Positions 19,757-40,390 are shown, numbered from the stretch's first letter. The stretch is DNA of 64,000 nt from Branchiostoma floridae (GCF_000003815.2 NC_049979.1:26982489-27046488); one strand, 5' to 3'. The notes: generated from the sequence alone by a model not told the origin. A program made the numbers and translations.

Positions 19757-22700
19757 GTACCACAATCTTTGAACAAATGTTTGGTTTAGGTGATACATTT
19801 TCTCTAAAAAAAATAGCACCAGCACAAATTCAAGGGTTCTTTGCACACTGTCACAATGTTTCCGCCCCTAAGGCGCTGCAAAAAACACTACTTACATACC
19901 TGCATAGCCACACTTGCCTCCGTCAAAGCGTCCATATGCAAATGTAAACCGTAAAATGCAAAATTTGACAGAACATAAAGTCACTCGCTCATTGGTCGAA
20001 CTGTCAATTGCCATCCTGTCGTTGATTGAACTGTTTAGGACCATTCTATAAGTATGTAAATGAATAATTTTCTGGGTAGTCCTTCTGTAGTTTTACCTTC
20101 AAACAATCAGTTGGCTTGTGCTTCGTTCTACATTAGATAACTAAGTCCGGGACAAAAAAAGCAATAATTATAAGCTCGTTCATTATTCCGAGTACGCAGA
20201 TGTAGCGACAAGATACAGGATTTGAATGTAAGTTCATCTGTGACGGTAGTTAACATAATGGTACAATTTTTAAGACTTTATATCCGTACACAAAATAAAG
20301 CGCTTACCTACAAGCTTTCGATTAGTCCTCAAGCACCTTTGACCCTTTACTGACGTCACACTTCCGTTCCGGAAGTGCGACTTAGGTTTTGGGTCTTTAC
20401 AACTTGAGAAGGATCAAAGGACTGATCGAAAGCTTGTTGGTAAGCGCTTTATTTTGTGTACGGATATAAAGTCTTAAAAATTGTACCATTAGGATACAGG
20501 ATTGTTGGTAATACACCTTTCTCACGGGGCGGCCATGATAGATCGAAGACTAGATTTCTAAAATCAGCTCCGATTTCGTTTCGTTTCTAATTTCCAATTC
20601 CATGCTATCATTAGTTGAAATGCTAATTATGATGGACAGTCTTTTGTTTGCTTCATTGAACACCATTTAAATCTATCATGGCCGCAGCGTGAGAAAGGTC
20701 TATATATCAAAGGCTCCTGAGAAATAAACAAACCAAGTCCATTGTTATGCAATTCGACCAAGTCATGGGTTTTCACCTTTGACATATTACTCATAATTCC
20801 TCTTGCTGTGTACAATGCTAACTTGGAATAATAAAAGAGCTTATTGTGATTGATAATGCTCTTTGCTGAACTACACCCCAAATATCTTGTCAACAACTTT
20901 CCAGGCACCACATACGATTGCGTACCTTTAACGGACACCAAAACTATGTCAGCAAAGTATTTGTAAGGTCAACCTGTATATCCTAGACCTTACACTCGCT
21001 TTTGCCAGCACAATACATAAATGATGGTTAGACTCTGACGAAAGATAACGGATGTTATCTGAAACGTCTGACGCTTACAAAATCATATCCAGCTGCTTGA
21101 GTAATTGTTATTTGGCGTACAATACTAAATGTCTTTTACACGGTTAAATGGGTATCTCACTGGCTAAAAATCCTATTTATATATACGGCTCTTACTGCAC
21201 GGCGCGCACAAGTCTTATAGCAAAGCAGTGTAGATGTAAGTAGTTCGTTTATGCTTTTCGCCTAGTACATAAAAAGCATGTGATTCATCGGGTTGTTTCA
21301 TTTCATTTTAGTAGCTACTGTTATCTACGTGAAAAACTTGGATAAAGTTTGTAGATTTCTATCAACAATATTTACTTCTCGAAAAATGATAATGTGAGTG
21401 ACTAGATATAGTTGCTAGTATTATATATATAATAGTATCTGCTGATCTCTCGTCAACGGGAAGTTCATTTTTTTTGTATCTGCCCTTTTCTATTTCTCTA
21501 CCTTAAGTTGAACTTAGCTTTATTTATTAAACATTTTATTGATGAATCAAAAGAAACAAGTTATAGACATTGAACTTAGTTTAGAATCTGTGTGGTATAT
21601 GTAGCTTTCCATACAGTGGTCAGATTTAAGAATGAGCTAAAATTGAACAAGACATACGAGAAACAAGAGAAAAGAGTATTTATGAGATCTATGAGCTCTT
21701 ATGGGGTGGGACGACCTTCAGTTGTCTACGTCTTCCAAGTCATTATTGCCAGACTGGGCTTTTTTGGCATTCCCTGGACTAGACGGTGGGGGGGGGGGGT
21801 CATTCGGCTTATTGTACGATCACCAAATTTGCAATTTGACTGATTGTTACCACGTTTTGTCCTGTATCTGTTATTTACATGTATGTTTGATGGGCCCCCT
21901 TGAAAATCAACTATGCACTGTTGTAGGGGCTACCCATTTGTTTCAAGATGAAATGATAATAATAATAAAAGGGGTGATATGCTCGTCAAGTGTTATAATT
22001 CCTGAAACTTCCATATTATTATGACGTAATACGACGTAATTATGGCGTCATTGATTGTTTTTGCTAAAACGCGGAATTCTCATAATAACTAAATATTTCA
22101 CACAAAAAAATAACCATTAAGGTTTCTTATCAATATTTAAGTGTTATAAGATTTCCTTTGTCAAAACCGACGCAACGACGTAAAAAATGAAAATGACGTC
22201 ATCTGTATTTTAGCTATCCTGGATAGGGTAGATATCCTTTATACTATCCAGCGTAGTCAGATACTGATAGAGACTATGCTAGTGGGGCACCCCTTGCTCA
22301 TTGTCCTACGAAGCACCTACGAAGAGGGGACAAAACTCGTCTCAAAAATCCTGTTGGACCAAGAGGAGTTTTGATATGACTTTGGTTCCCTCATAGGGGA
22401 AAGCCATGGCTGTGAGTACTAAAAAGCCGAACCAATAAAAAAGATGAATTTTTCTGTTTGTTGTAAAACAGGGTCCTAAGATAAGCTGCTCCGTAGCATG
22501 GGAGGAGCACAGCCTGTCCAACACGTCTTACATCGTGGCTATCTTCATCATGTGTCTGCTACTGCCTCTTCTCATCATCATATACTCCTACTGCCGCTTG
22601 TGGTACAAGGTGAAGAAAGTAAGTCATAGTATCCCTCCATACGTACATACGAAATGTCTTCGAGTAATAACTACAGTCAAACCTGCCCGAGCAACCACCT

Positions 22701-25700
22701 CTTCTCAGCGACCACCTGGCCATTTCGACCGCTTTTTCTCGGTCCCGATTTTTTTTCCCATTGACGTAAGCATTAAGCGACCTTTTCTCAACGACCACCT
22801 GGCCAACGCGACCGCGACCGGCCGAAATTGGGACCCATAACGACCGCATAATTTTCAAAATTGAGGTTTTCATCGATTTTTGATGATTACTAGCGGGATT
22901 TTGTGCCGAAATCGGCCAGTTTGCGTCGGATTTTGACTGCCATTACAATGTCATGACGTGTTTAGAATAAGGATGGCGGCGGTCAATGGGTGGGTCAATA
23001 GGGCAGTCTACTGTAATATGGGATGAAATTTCGTTGTAAGAAAATCCGACTTTAGTTTTTTTTTTAAATCTATATCATTAAGTGAACGAATGCTGAAATG
23101 TATATAGCCTCATACTTTTTAAAGAAAGATCTGTGTAGTGCTTTTGTCCAACTGTACAGTTACATTTACCCGCGTGGGTAAGTACGCTATCGGGACGTAC
23201 CGGGCATCGAATTCAAAAGGTGCACCGTAGTTACAGTATTTCAGATACTGCGATCAAGAACACAGCGACGCATAAAGGCTTGTATAGTAACTGACAGCAT
23301 CAAAGTTCCCTTACTGTCTGAAACGTTAGTGTACAAATATTGAGCTTTAAAACACTGTATCGTATAAAAGCTCGATAAAAGCTTGGGGTGAAATTTACAA
23401 TTTACAGTTTGCATCGGGCATGTTTTGAGTCGATACTCTTCTCAGCGACCACCTGCCCAAATCGACCGCTTTTTCCCGGTCCCCGGGTGGTCGTCTTGGG
23501 CAGGTTTGACTGTACATGTGCGTCGTCAATTTCAACTAAGATTGAAAGCTAACGCGACAGAATTTGTAACTGTACATCTAAAGCAGTGGAAGATGAAACA
23601 CTTTTTATTTCCTAGTTTTTGTATTCAACCAAACCTAAAGAGTCCCTTTGTTTAGAGAAACCACATTTACAGACGAACAGAAAGCCACTTTTCTCTTGTA
23701 ATCGCAGAACCCACAAATTCTAGAAAACATGGGGCTTTTCGTCTCCCTCTGCTTCCAAAAAAAGGAATCAAAGCCAACCTATTCAGAAATAGCCAACACT
23801 TTTTGTCTAGTATTAGTCTAGCCACTTTTCACAATAATGTTTATCACTGTTCATTGTAACTTGTATATCTCCTATATGTATGTCTATACCATGGAATTTA
23901 AATAAGACTCCGGGCACGAACTTGCAAAAATAAACTTCTATATCTTTCAACTGCTGCGATACAAAAAACTATCTTCAGCGTCACTAGAATGTAATCATTG
24001 TTTATCTGGATGATTGTCTAACCTCTGTGCATGAACTTGCAAAAATAAACTTCTGTATCTTTCTATAAAACTGCTGCGATACAAAACAATCTTCAGCATC
24101 ACTAGAATGAAATCATTTTTTATCTGGATGATTGTCTAACCTTCATAAAATATCCTTTTTAGGACATAAGAGTTTTCTCTTACACAACCAGTTTATCTCA
24201 CCTGCTGACGTTTCGGTGTCTGTCAGACATCTTCCTCAGAGCTTCTAACTGGAGTTTTGTTTCTCGCCGCTATATGTAACCGATGTAGGTGGCGCTTTTG
24301 CAGCGAGAACACTATCCCAAACGTGGCTCAGCTTGTACCCCCCTTCGTCTCGTCGAAACGTCAGCAGGTGGGATAAACTGGTTGTGTAAGAGAAGATTCT
24401 TATGTCCTATAATCTACCAACCTGATGAAATTATTTTCGGATCCTTTTTAGGGTTCGCAGAACCTTCCACCAGCCATAAGAAAGTCGAGTCAGAAGGAAC
24501 AGAAGATTGCCCGGATGGTAGTGGTGATGATCACGTGTTTCCTGGTGTGCTGGCTGCCGTACGGAGCCATGGCGCTGGTGGTGAGTTTCGGCGGGGAGAG
24601 CCTGATCTCCCCCACCGCTGCAGTGGTTCCGTCTCTGCTCGCCAAGTCCAGCACCTGCTACAACCCGCTGGTCTACTTCGCCATGAACAACCAGGTAGGT
24701 TGCGAGAACGCTAGTTCACCTTTATCCGCGGGGTTGCCTATATCTGTACTGCCTCTAAATATTACTGAATTGTTTTATTGAGGCAAAAGTCAATCAGCGA
24801 CTGGCACCTATATCTTAATAGCTAATGATAATATGGCGGGCATGCAAGCTAACGAAATTGTTGTTGTTGTTGTTGTTTTTAGCAAGAGGTGGTTTCTAAG
24901 TATTTTTGCATTGTAATAGGTTATGGCGCGATCAAATTTGGTACACTATAAACAAGTTTGCACTTTTTGGACGTTGTGTCATGTTCATAGACGATCGCAT
25001 CGGTAATGAATACCAATGAGCTTGCCTTATTTGTGCAAAACAAATGTGTCTTTTCTGATTATCTGACAGCTCGTTTGTGGTGACGCCCACAATATTGGAA
25101 ATGGGAGGGTAGTTAAGCAGAGTATGAACCGAACGGAGTTCCATGACACAAGTTCGAACCTGCGCAGGAGATCTAAAATGACCAAAACTAGAAGTTGATA
25201 TGTAATGTGAAGACGCTATAAGACAATTTCAAGACAAGATTATACGCTAATAAGTAGATTAGCTTTGAGTACAGGAACTAATATTGTCTCGCAGGGTGGG
25301 AGGGCAGGGTTCCAAGTGCCAGAAAAGTTCGATGCGTAAGCTTTCTTTTCTGTTGAGAGTAGTATTGTACATTCTCTTCTCGCATATATACAGGCATACA
25401 TTTAGGTGTGAAATTCTGTTCGTTTGCACTTTCCCATGCAGTTCCGCCGGTATTTCCAAGATCTTCTGTGCTGCGGCCGCAGACTGTTTGACGCCTCTGC
25501 CTCTGTGAACACGTGTAACACCTCGGCCATGCCCAGACATTCCCCAGTTTTCCAGAAACCCGACTCTGACCAGTACAATGGGATACAAAAGAGTAGAGAA
25601 CCACAGATGAGAACAACGGGGCAAAACGCGCCATACCGACAGTGGATAGAGATGCAGACCATCGCCGTCGTCGTGAAGGCTGACGAAGTAAACAACAAAT

Positions 25701-25720
25701 TTGGCGAGGTTAAAACGTAA
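19569..25720 (+). CDS. Opsin 1: encephalopsin/TMT-like ciliary opsin, 5' part missing
   Basis: Exons 19569-19756, 22472-22618, 24452-24694 and 25442-25720 join in frame to 284 residues plus one split codon. They cover the end of TM3 to the C-terminus of a light-sensing GPCR that should bind retinal by a Schiff base in the plasma membrane. Diagnostic features are ERY at the cytoplasmic end of TM3, Glu at the rhodopsin-181 position followed by the ECL2 cysteine (GPKISC), CWLPYG in TM6, the retinal-binding Lys in TM7 (LLAKSSTCYNPLVY), NPLVY, and FRRYF then CC in helix 8. Similarity to OPN3/TMT-type opsins suggests the amphioxus encephalopsin-like group. Intron phases are 1,0,0,0, as in opsin 2 at 40-49 kb. 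The exon for the N-terminus through TM3 was not found in the 19.5 kb upstream. The gene may begin outside the window or be 5'-truncated. Confidence 0.88.
20257..20490. mobile_element. Long near-perfect foldback MITE in opsin 1 intron
   Basis: Arms of about 73 bp (20257-20328 and 20418-20490) are inverse complements with only a few mismatches. The centre holds a second small palindrome (cacttccg / cggaagtg) and a CRE-like tgacgtca at about 20351. Confidence 0.9.
21786..21799. repeat. Poly-G run
   Basis: An uninterrupted G-run in the opsin 1 intron. The surrounding 20.5-22.45 kb is otherwise without recognised genes. CRE-like or half-CRE sites occur at about 22022-22200. Confidence 0.7.
22472..22618 (+). 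CDS. Opsin 1 exon (ECL2-TM5)
   Basis: Acceptor aaaacag, donor aaa|gtaagt, phase 0 at both ends, 49 codons. Starts GPKISC with the disulphide Cys. TM5 is IVAIFIMCLLLPLLIIIYSY. Confidence 0.92.
22674..23516. mobile_element. MITE with 'cagtcaaacctgcccga' ends
   Basis: The left end 'acagtcaaacctgcccgag' (about 22674) is the inverse complement of 'ttgggcaggtttgactgta' (about 23498-23516). Next to each end are related 'tctcagcgaccacctg' and 'tcgaccgctttttc' blocks, which may be subterminal repeats. Confidence 0.7.
23915..24145. repeat. ~115 bp tandem duplication
   Basis: Two copies of 'gaacttgcaaaaataaactt', 'ctgctgcgatacaaaa', 'atctggatgattgtctaacc' lie one after the other with small indels. Confidence 0.9.
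24162..24407. mobile_element. Foldback MITE before opsin 1 TM6-TM7 exon, TA target site
   Basis: The terminal inverted repeats are about 53 bp: ggacataagagttttctctt onward against the inverse of the right end, which finishes tcttatgtcc. They include 'cacctgctgacgtttcg' and its inverse. TA flanks both ends (24160-24161 and 24408-24409), as for Tc1/mariner-type target sites. The right end is 44 bp from the next exon. Confidence 0.9.
24452..24694 (+). CDS. Opsin 1 exon (IL3-TM6-TM7)
   Basis: Acceptor ttttttag, donor cag|gtaggt, phase 0 at both ends, 81 codons. Contains a basic IL3, CFLVCWLPYG, the Schiff-base Lys (AKSSTCYNP) and NPLVY. Confidence 0.93.
24706..24750. mobile_element. Single MITE end next to an opsin 1 splice donor
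   Basis: 'aacgctagttcacctttatc' then 'cgcggggttgcctatatc' matches the ends of the palindromic elements at 41.34-41.55 and 63.7-63.94 kb. It begins 12 bp after the donor of the TM7 exon. Confidence 0.65.
25442..25720 (+). CDS. Opsin 1 last exon (helix 8 and tail)
   Basis: Acceptor catgcag, phase 0, stop TAA at 25718-25720. Begins FRRYFQDLLCCGRR, a typical helix 8 with palmitoylation-type cysteines. The 92-residue tail is rich in Ser/Thr and polar residues. Confidence 0.85.
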   Translation, partial: FRRYFQDLLCCGRRLFDASASVNTCNTSAMPRHSPVFQKPDSDQYNGIQKSREPQMRTTGQNAPYRQWIEMQTIAVVVKADEVNNKFGEVKT

Positions 25721-25884
25721 AGAGACATTCTAGCATTGACACAAGCAATACATACATCGCCCAGGACTTACAGCGCCACCTTTCTGCTCACATGTTAACT
25801 ACAGCTGCAAAAGTTGTGATGTAGTGGATACAGTAATTGCAATCGGGTAGAATTGCATATATTTGAAGATGTTCTGTGAATTCA

Positions 25885-25890
25885 AATAAA
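25885..25890 (+). other. Candidate polyadenylation signal of opsin 1
   Basis: AATAAA lies 165 bp after the stop codon. The rest of the intergenic stretch to 26470 shows no gene. Confidence 0.4.
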
Positions 25891-26477
25891 TTCTCTGCAA
25901 AAACGGTATATATCTATATCTACAGTTTATATTTCGAAAGCAATAGAATCATGCCTCCTAACTCGACGGAAATGCAAGTTGTTACTTATAATTAGGATGC
26001 AACAGCGAACAACAAGGTTTAAATAAAGTTAATCATATACTGATATTCACGTCAAAATCATATTTTGTCAAATGTTATCATTGCTTTATGTTTTCAATTG
26101 AGATGCTAAAAGAGAAAATCAGTTTTATCATTATCAACATTAAATGCCTTTATGACCAAATGACGTCATTCACCGTTTCCAGTCATGTGAACATGTAGGT
26201 AGCATGAATATGAATATGAATGAATTTAATTACTTGCTCAACAATCGCACAAGGTACAATGTATGGCAACCAATAACAACTAATAGCTATGTAGACAATA
26301 TGTCATAAGGAAATCACATCGGCACATTGTTATTCAAATCAAGACATTGGCCGAGACAGAACTGTCAGGGGCTTTGACCTTTGACATTGCGCATAGGTAC
26401 CAGGAATGGTTACCGAGCTTACAGCAGTGAAGCAGTTGTCTACACGCTCGCACAATAGTTGACGTCTTTAGATTATT

Positions 26478-26763
26478 CATCCTCCTACGCAGGGACATCC
26501 AACAGCCAAACTGCCTGTCTGGATGTGCCCTGCTCTTCCAACCGTCACCCTTAGTTCCTGACCACCCTGCTTATAAATATTAATGAGGTTACCTTATACA
26601 TGCAAGACAGCTTTTGAAAACGGAAAGCCTATTCTCTGATTGGCTGATAGCTGGGTTTTTTTGGGGGGGGGGGGCGTCCACAGGAACTAAGAGTGACAGT
26701 TGAAAATGCAGGGTACATCCAGACAGACAGTTTGGCTGTTGGATGTCCCTGCGTAGGAGGATG
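26478..26763. mobile_element. hAT-like foldback MITE with 8-bp target duplication
   Basis: The left arm catcctcctacgcagggaca onward is the inverse of the right arm ending tgtccctgcgtaggaggatg. Pairing extends about 55 bp, including 'ccaacagccaaactg'. The 8-bp duplication agattatt is present at 26470-26477 and 26764-26771, the length typical of hAT transposons. A G-run lies inside. Confidence 0.9.
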
Positions 26764-26841
26764 AGATTATTACGATTCAATAGTATGTTCGTATCGTATT
26801 ATCGTCCTTTAAAATACTATATAGACCTTTAAAATATTCCT

Positions 26842-26845
<4 letters not shown>

Positions 26846-26917
<72 letters not shown>
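26846..26917. repeat. (AT)n microsatellite
   Basis: Uninterrupted AT dinucleotide tract of about 72 bp. Confidence 0.97.
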
Positions 26918-26921
<4 letters not shown>

Positions 26922-26939
26922 GGTAGCCAAATAGAAGTT

Positions 26940-27240
26940 TGTAAGCAACTGGTTATGATTTTGGAACTGTCAGACGCTGTCTTACTTTTGGAAGCAGTCA
27001 GGCATTGTCTTGGCTTTTTCTTATTTATGTTTCCTTTCGGGATATCTTTAATTTGTCTTCACCTCCTTCACATATCATTTTTATAGTTATGATTCAAAAG
27101 CTGTAGTTCAGCATACCTCCTCAGTGTCACTGACGAGAAGTAGTGTCTTATATCCAAAACGTCTGACCGTTTCCATAATCATATCCAGTTGCTTGAATAC
27201 TTGCTATTTGGCGTATGTTATTACCTGGATGTCTAACCGT
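26940..27240. repeat. Dispersed 'catatccagttgcttga' repeat
   Basis: 'gtaagcaactggttatgatt' near 26941 and 'aatcatatccagttgcttga' near 27179, with 'ttgctatttggcgta' after it, are members of a family also seen at about 21.08, 35.5 and 57.1 kb. Confidence 0.65.
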
Positions 27241-27385
27241 CATCGACGTTGTCATGTGTAACGTCGTACAAAACCAATACTTTTTAATCGTCAGTTGAGA
27301 TATCCGGACTTATACAGGTTCAACTATATTTTTTTTCGAGTTTCATTAAATGGATCAGTGAATCCGTACTTAATTTGGACGAGTC

Positions 27386-35791
<8,406 letters not shown>

Positions 35792-36224
35792 TCAGCTGCT
35801 TAAGGAAAGCAGAATCCATAAGTAAGTAGCTGTAATAAATACCGATATACTTCTTCAACCTTTATTCAACCTTGATACATCATGTTACTAGCAAGGCCAC
35901 AGCAAGTAACTTTTATGGATGACATCAGCGCGCTAATTGATTTTCGCCTGATTTTGAAAAAAAAACAACGAAATAATAGTTTAAGTGGACCCAATGTGGT
36001 AGTCTTGACTGTAGTTTTCAACTTGTCTTGACTGTAGTTTTCAACTTGATATTGCATCGTCCTAAATGATACCAGTCTACCGTACTGGTTTCACTTCGTG
36101 CACCACTTGAATACACTATATATAATAAAAATACACTATATATAATAAAAGACATGTTGGTTGTGACACCATGTTTTGTATCTAAAATTGTTGATGGTGT
36201 CTATGTTGATCCATGTTTTTTATT

Positions 36225-36335
36225 GTTTTGTAACCTTGGAAAGGTTGGTAAAAATGGACTCCAGGAAGAATAGAGTTTACGAGAAAATTGTCTAATGGAG
36301 ATCTCAATAAACAAACAAACAAACAAACAAACAGA
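36225..36335 (+). mobile_element. Probable LINE/SINE 3' tail
   Basis: 'aatggactccaggaagaata' and 'gagatctcaataaacaaaca' end in a (caaa)n tract, the form of a retrotransposon 3' end. No coding part is attached. Confidence 0.45.
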
Positions 36336-37485
36336 ATGCACGTGATGTTTACAGCTGGCGGTCTGGATGAATCTGCTTAAGTTCTACTTACGACTCAAGT
36401 CAACAGCGGGCGTTAAATTGTAAAGAAAAAAGGAAATTACAATTTTCAATATTTTCAGTCATGGTGTGCGCGAAAAATGTTTTGTTACGCTGACTTCATA
36501 ATTGGATTATCATACAATATAGAAAAGTACGTATGAAGAAACAGCAAAACACACCAAAAGGTAATAAAAACATTCTTTCTACTCGAAATTCTGTCACGGT
36601 CGTCGCAGCGCAATCGCGAGATTTGCGCCCCCTTGTGAAATTGGACTGGAATACAAGAAATACGAACCGTGTATTGTTGTTACAGGTGCAACTACCGTGA
36701 ACGTACAACAAGGGAAAAGCAAAACCATTTGTATAATAACATTTGTCAACCATTAGTTAGTTTATGGCTTTTGGCTTTAATGATTTCTTCAAGGTTAAAA
36801 ACTTAAAATGACATATGTAACGTTGATGTCAAACCAGCTTTCGCAGCTTGGACGTCGGTATGGTTTTTATGCCACGCATCCTCCCCCCCCCCCCCCCCCC
36901 CCTCAACACACACCTACATGATCCTACTTCGAACACTGTGTACATGGTGGTACATTGTTTTTTCTGTACTGTATCAGTTTTTATAGGTAACGTTATATTT
37001 CAGCAAACACATGAAGACAATCTGTCTTCCATCTAAACCTTCTTCCCCCCACTCAGGTGTAAAATTGGTACCTGACTTCGGTAGAGGGGAGATAAAAGGT
37101 GGTGCAAGGAGAGGGTTTGGGCTCAGCCTTCCAATAGAGAGGCCTAGACTCAGTAGATTACCACCCACTGCCACTACTGATTCATAAAGCCTATGGGGCT
37201 ACCTTTACCTTCTGTCTGTACTTTCTATGCAGCACTCTGAAAACAAGTTGCTAACATAAGTGCACATTGCCCTTGTCTTAAAGCAAATTTATAAAAAAAT
37301 GAACATACCTACCTTGTGTATACACGAGTCGACCTTACCTCACATGACCCTGTGACCCTTGTTGCGACTCGCCCGACTACTTTGCACAATTGTTGGTATA
37401 GTGTGTCAGGTCATACGTAAACACACCTGAGAAACCTGTCGTGATACTAATCCTTTGTGTTTGCATGACACGGAGTAGGGGTGGG

Positions 37486-37580
37486 TACCGGTACAGAAAA
37501 TTCAGGTCTAGGTCCGTTTCAGGTCCAGAGGATCAGGTCCAGGTCCGGACCTGAACCTGGACCTGATTCAGTACGAGAAA
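37486..37580. mobile_element. MITE fragment, 'ggggtgggtaccggtacag' family
   Basis: One end plus 'caggtccaggtccggacctg', matching the right half of the element at 38825-39257 in inverse orientation. Confidence 0.65.
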
Positions 37581-38358
37581 ACATGCGGATGAACGATACT
37601 CAAAGCAGTGGTCCATTTCGCTACCAAGAAGTATGTTTTGTGGACTACACATGTATTTGACTCCCACTGGCGTTCTGAAATCGTGCAAGGCTAACTGCCT
37701 CTGTTTGATTGACTGTAAAACTTCGTAGAAATGAATATAAGCTGTACTATGCTCTCCTGTTACGGTATGCCGGTACCTTCCCCTAACACGGATTCAATCG
37801 TGTGTTGGCCTTTCAATATGGATGACGGGTACCCGGAAGTGGTATGACCTGCCTTGTGTCGGAATCCTGTGTTGTACATTATTACCTTAGGATAGATTCT
37901 AGTTTACACGTATCTAAATAGCTATAGCCCTCTTTACCTTCGCCAAGAAGGTCAGTTTGTTTTTGGTAGCGAAATTAATGAAAGTTTGTAAACTATGATA
38001 TGACTATTCAAACACGTGACATAATTTTTTAATGTAACGGATAATGATAGCAACATTGATAGTAACAAAATATGAAAATGAAGACCTAATTTGCATGATT
38101 TTAACGATCGATACTATAATTCCATTTAGGTAAATGTGGCCTCATAAGTGAGGTGAAATCACAAGAATGTCAACCTGAGGCCGCATTTGGAATTTCAACT
38201 TGAGGCATTTGGAAGTGACATGTGAAGGTGAATATTGTTGTTTATAAATTAGATAAATGAGGATACATTTGCATATTAAAAATAGCCTTATTTGCATGAC
38301 GATAAAGCTATTATTTCAGGCTCCCTCTCTCCCTCCCTCTCTACATATCATAATAAAC

Positions 38359-38556
38359 TATTGTAAATGCATTTAAGTTCGCGGGGATTTAATTTCGGGG
38401 TAGCGGTAAAAGGGACTTTTCGCGGTGGTTTTAAGTTCGCGGTATCACCATGCACTGTAGTCTCTTACTGCCAGGGAAAAATGTTCACGGTGGTTTTGAA
38501 TTCGCGGTAAAGTGGCCACCGCGGAAACCGCGAACATTTATGCATTTACAAGTACA
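38359..38556. mobile_element. 'ttcgcggtggtttt' MITE, copy 1
   Basis: Ends 'attgtaaatgcatttaagtt' and 'gcatttac', interior 'cgcggtggttttaagttcgc', 'gcactgtagtctcttactgc' and 'ccaccgcggaaaccgcgaac'. Same family as 40444-40655 and 53393-53603. Confidence 0.85.
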
Positions 38557-38824
38557 TCAAAACGACCACCCCGTCAAAATACCCTTGACACAAATCTGTA
38601 TCCGAACCTTCAGCCAATCGAACTTGACACGTATATGGAAGAAAAAGAAGAAGACCGCGGAGTCTACAAATGGAGTGATGAAGAGCATGGCGGTATGACA
38701 TCGCCGAACTCTTGTTTGAACCGAAAACTTGCTTGAGTCTGAACATGGTCAGCTGTCACAAGAAACAATCTTCGTGGACCAAGGCCACCCCAGTAAACTT
38801 GGGAAACCCATTAAGTTGTTCACT

Positions 38825-39257
38825 AGGGCTGGGTATCGGTACAGCGTAACCGGTACAAAACCGGTTTTTCTTGTTGGACCGGTCCAGAAAAACCGGACCT
38901 GAAAAAATTTGGTGGACCGGATGTTGGACCGATTAGAAAATTAACAGATTATTCTATCAGGCATTCACAAGTTTTGGCGCTTGCAGGTGGAAGAAAATAA
39001 GAAGAGTGAAGTAGAATAGGGTTTATAGTAATTTCTACCAAGTTTTAGAGCCAATCGTACAGGTGCAGTTAACGTTGTAGGATTTTGAAACGCAAGTGTA
39101 AGTCTAATACTCCACCAAACAGATTTCTTTGTAGGGAAATGGACCATTAATATGAGTCATACTGAATCAGGTCCAGGTTCAGGTCCGGACCTGGACCTGA
39201 TCCCTTGGACCTGAACCGGACCTGGACCTGAATTTTCTGTACCGGTACCCACCCCTA
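38825..39257. mobile_element. MITE with 'tagggctgggtatcggtaca' ends
   Basis: The left end tagggctgggtatcggtaca is the near-inverse of the right end tgtaccggtacccaccccta. The interior has tandem 'ggtccggacctg' palindromes. No target duplication was recognised. Confidence 0.75.
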
Positions 39258-40026
39258 TCATAGCTTTCTGGGGTTTATATATCAGTAGATACATAGTGAT
39301 TGCTCATCCACGACCCCTGTCGGAACGTTCTATACTGCAGGCGTATGTGTCTGATGTTGGAAGCATTTAGACAAAATGGTAATTTTTACGCCCACCCCCG
39401 TTCCTTATTTCAGTATATGTCCTCTGTACGCTCTTCTCACTCGTTTTCGTCTCGATGCTCATAGATTAAACAAATTAAACAAATTTAAAGTTGCACTCTT
39501 GGAACCTAGTAACTTGTCCGACCTGCACCTGTGGCCATCCTTGTGAAAGTGTTCATCATTATTTTTTGTATTGCCCTAACTACATGTGTTTTCTAGTTCT
39601 AACACTTTCACACCATGCGTAAATCCGTTGTACTATAGACGGCAAGCGGCTTTTTTCTAAAGGTTAACGTTATAGGCCGTCTTGGTGTCGGCACAACTTT
39701 TATCAGTAAAAAGCGGAAAAATTTAGGTTGACAGCTAACACAGTTAGGCTACGGTCTATTCAAAATATTTACTTATTCTTGTGGAAGTAAGCCGTACAAT
39801 GCCCCATTTACTTTATCTATCTAAAAGAAACTCCCCGCCGATTCTTGGCTCATTATCGTGACCTTGCATTTGAAAACAAGATGTGATCAGTGATTTGTTG
39901 TCTTGGCGACAGGATTTTTCACGCATGCGTGTCTGTCACTGTGCGCTTGTGCAAGCAACAGTTGGGGAGGTCGGTTAGACCGGTTCGGCCGCTTGGGTTA
40001 GTTACAGTGCAAGAGCATTTGATTCA

Positions 40027-40390
40027 ATGGCGTCGGCGGTGCAAAACGGGACTTTTCCAGCCATGGACACCATGGCACCAACACCTGAAGCGCTAACTTC
40101 AGATCCCACCACCCCAGCTTACTTCACCACCGAACAACATCTCCTCATGGCCGTTTGGCTCGGTTTTATCGGATCGTTTGGCTTCGTCGCCAACCTCCTG
40201 ACGGTCCTGGTGTTCTGGTGTTTCAAGTCCCTCCGCACGCCCTTCCACCTGTACCTGGGCGGCATCGCGCTGAGCGACTTGCTGGTGGCGGCGCTGGGCA
40301 GCCCCTTCGCCGTGGCGTCTGCGGTGGGAGAGCGGTGGCTGTTCGGGCGGGCGGCGTGCGTTTGGTACGCCTTCGTGAACTACTTCCTCA
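40027..40390 (+). CDS. Opsin 2 exon 1 (N-terminus to TM3)
   Basis: ATG at 40027 opens 121 codons plus one base. Donor ctca|gtaagt, phase 1. The exon is GC-rich compared with its flanks. Confidence 0.9.

Larger units (their letters stand above)
35792..40026. other. Intergenic between esterase 5' end and opsin 2
   Basis: Contains a likely LINE 3' tail (about 36225-36335, ending in (aaac)n), a C-run at about 36883-36902, a SINE-body fragment at about 37055-37200, and the MITEs listed separately. No gene is seen. Confidence 0.5.

Noticed and set aside
22194-22201. CRE-like tgacgtca sites (also about 19.12, 20.35 and 26.16 kb) as opsin enhancers
   Set aside because: Some lie inside MITEs and single octamers are too frequent to support a regulatory call.
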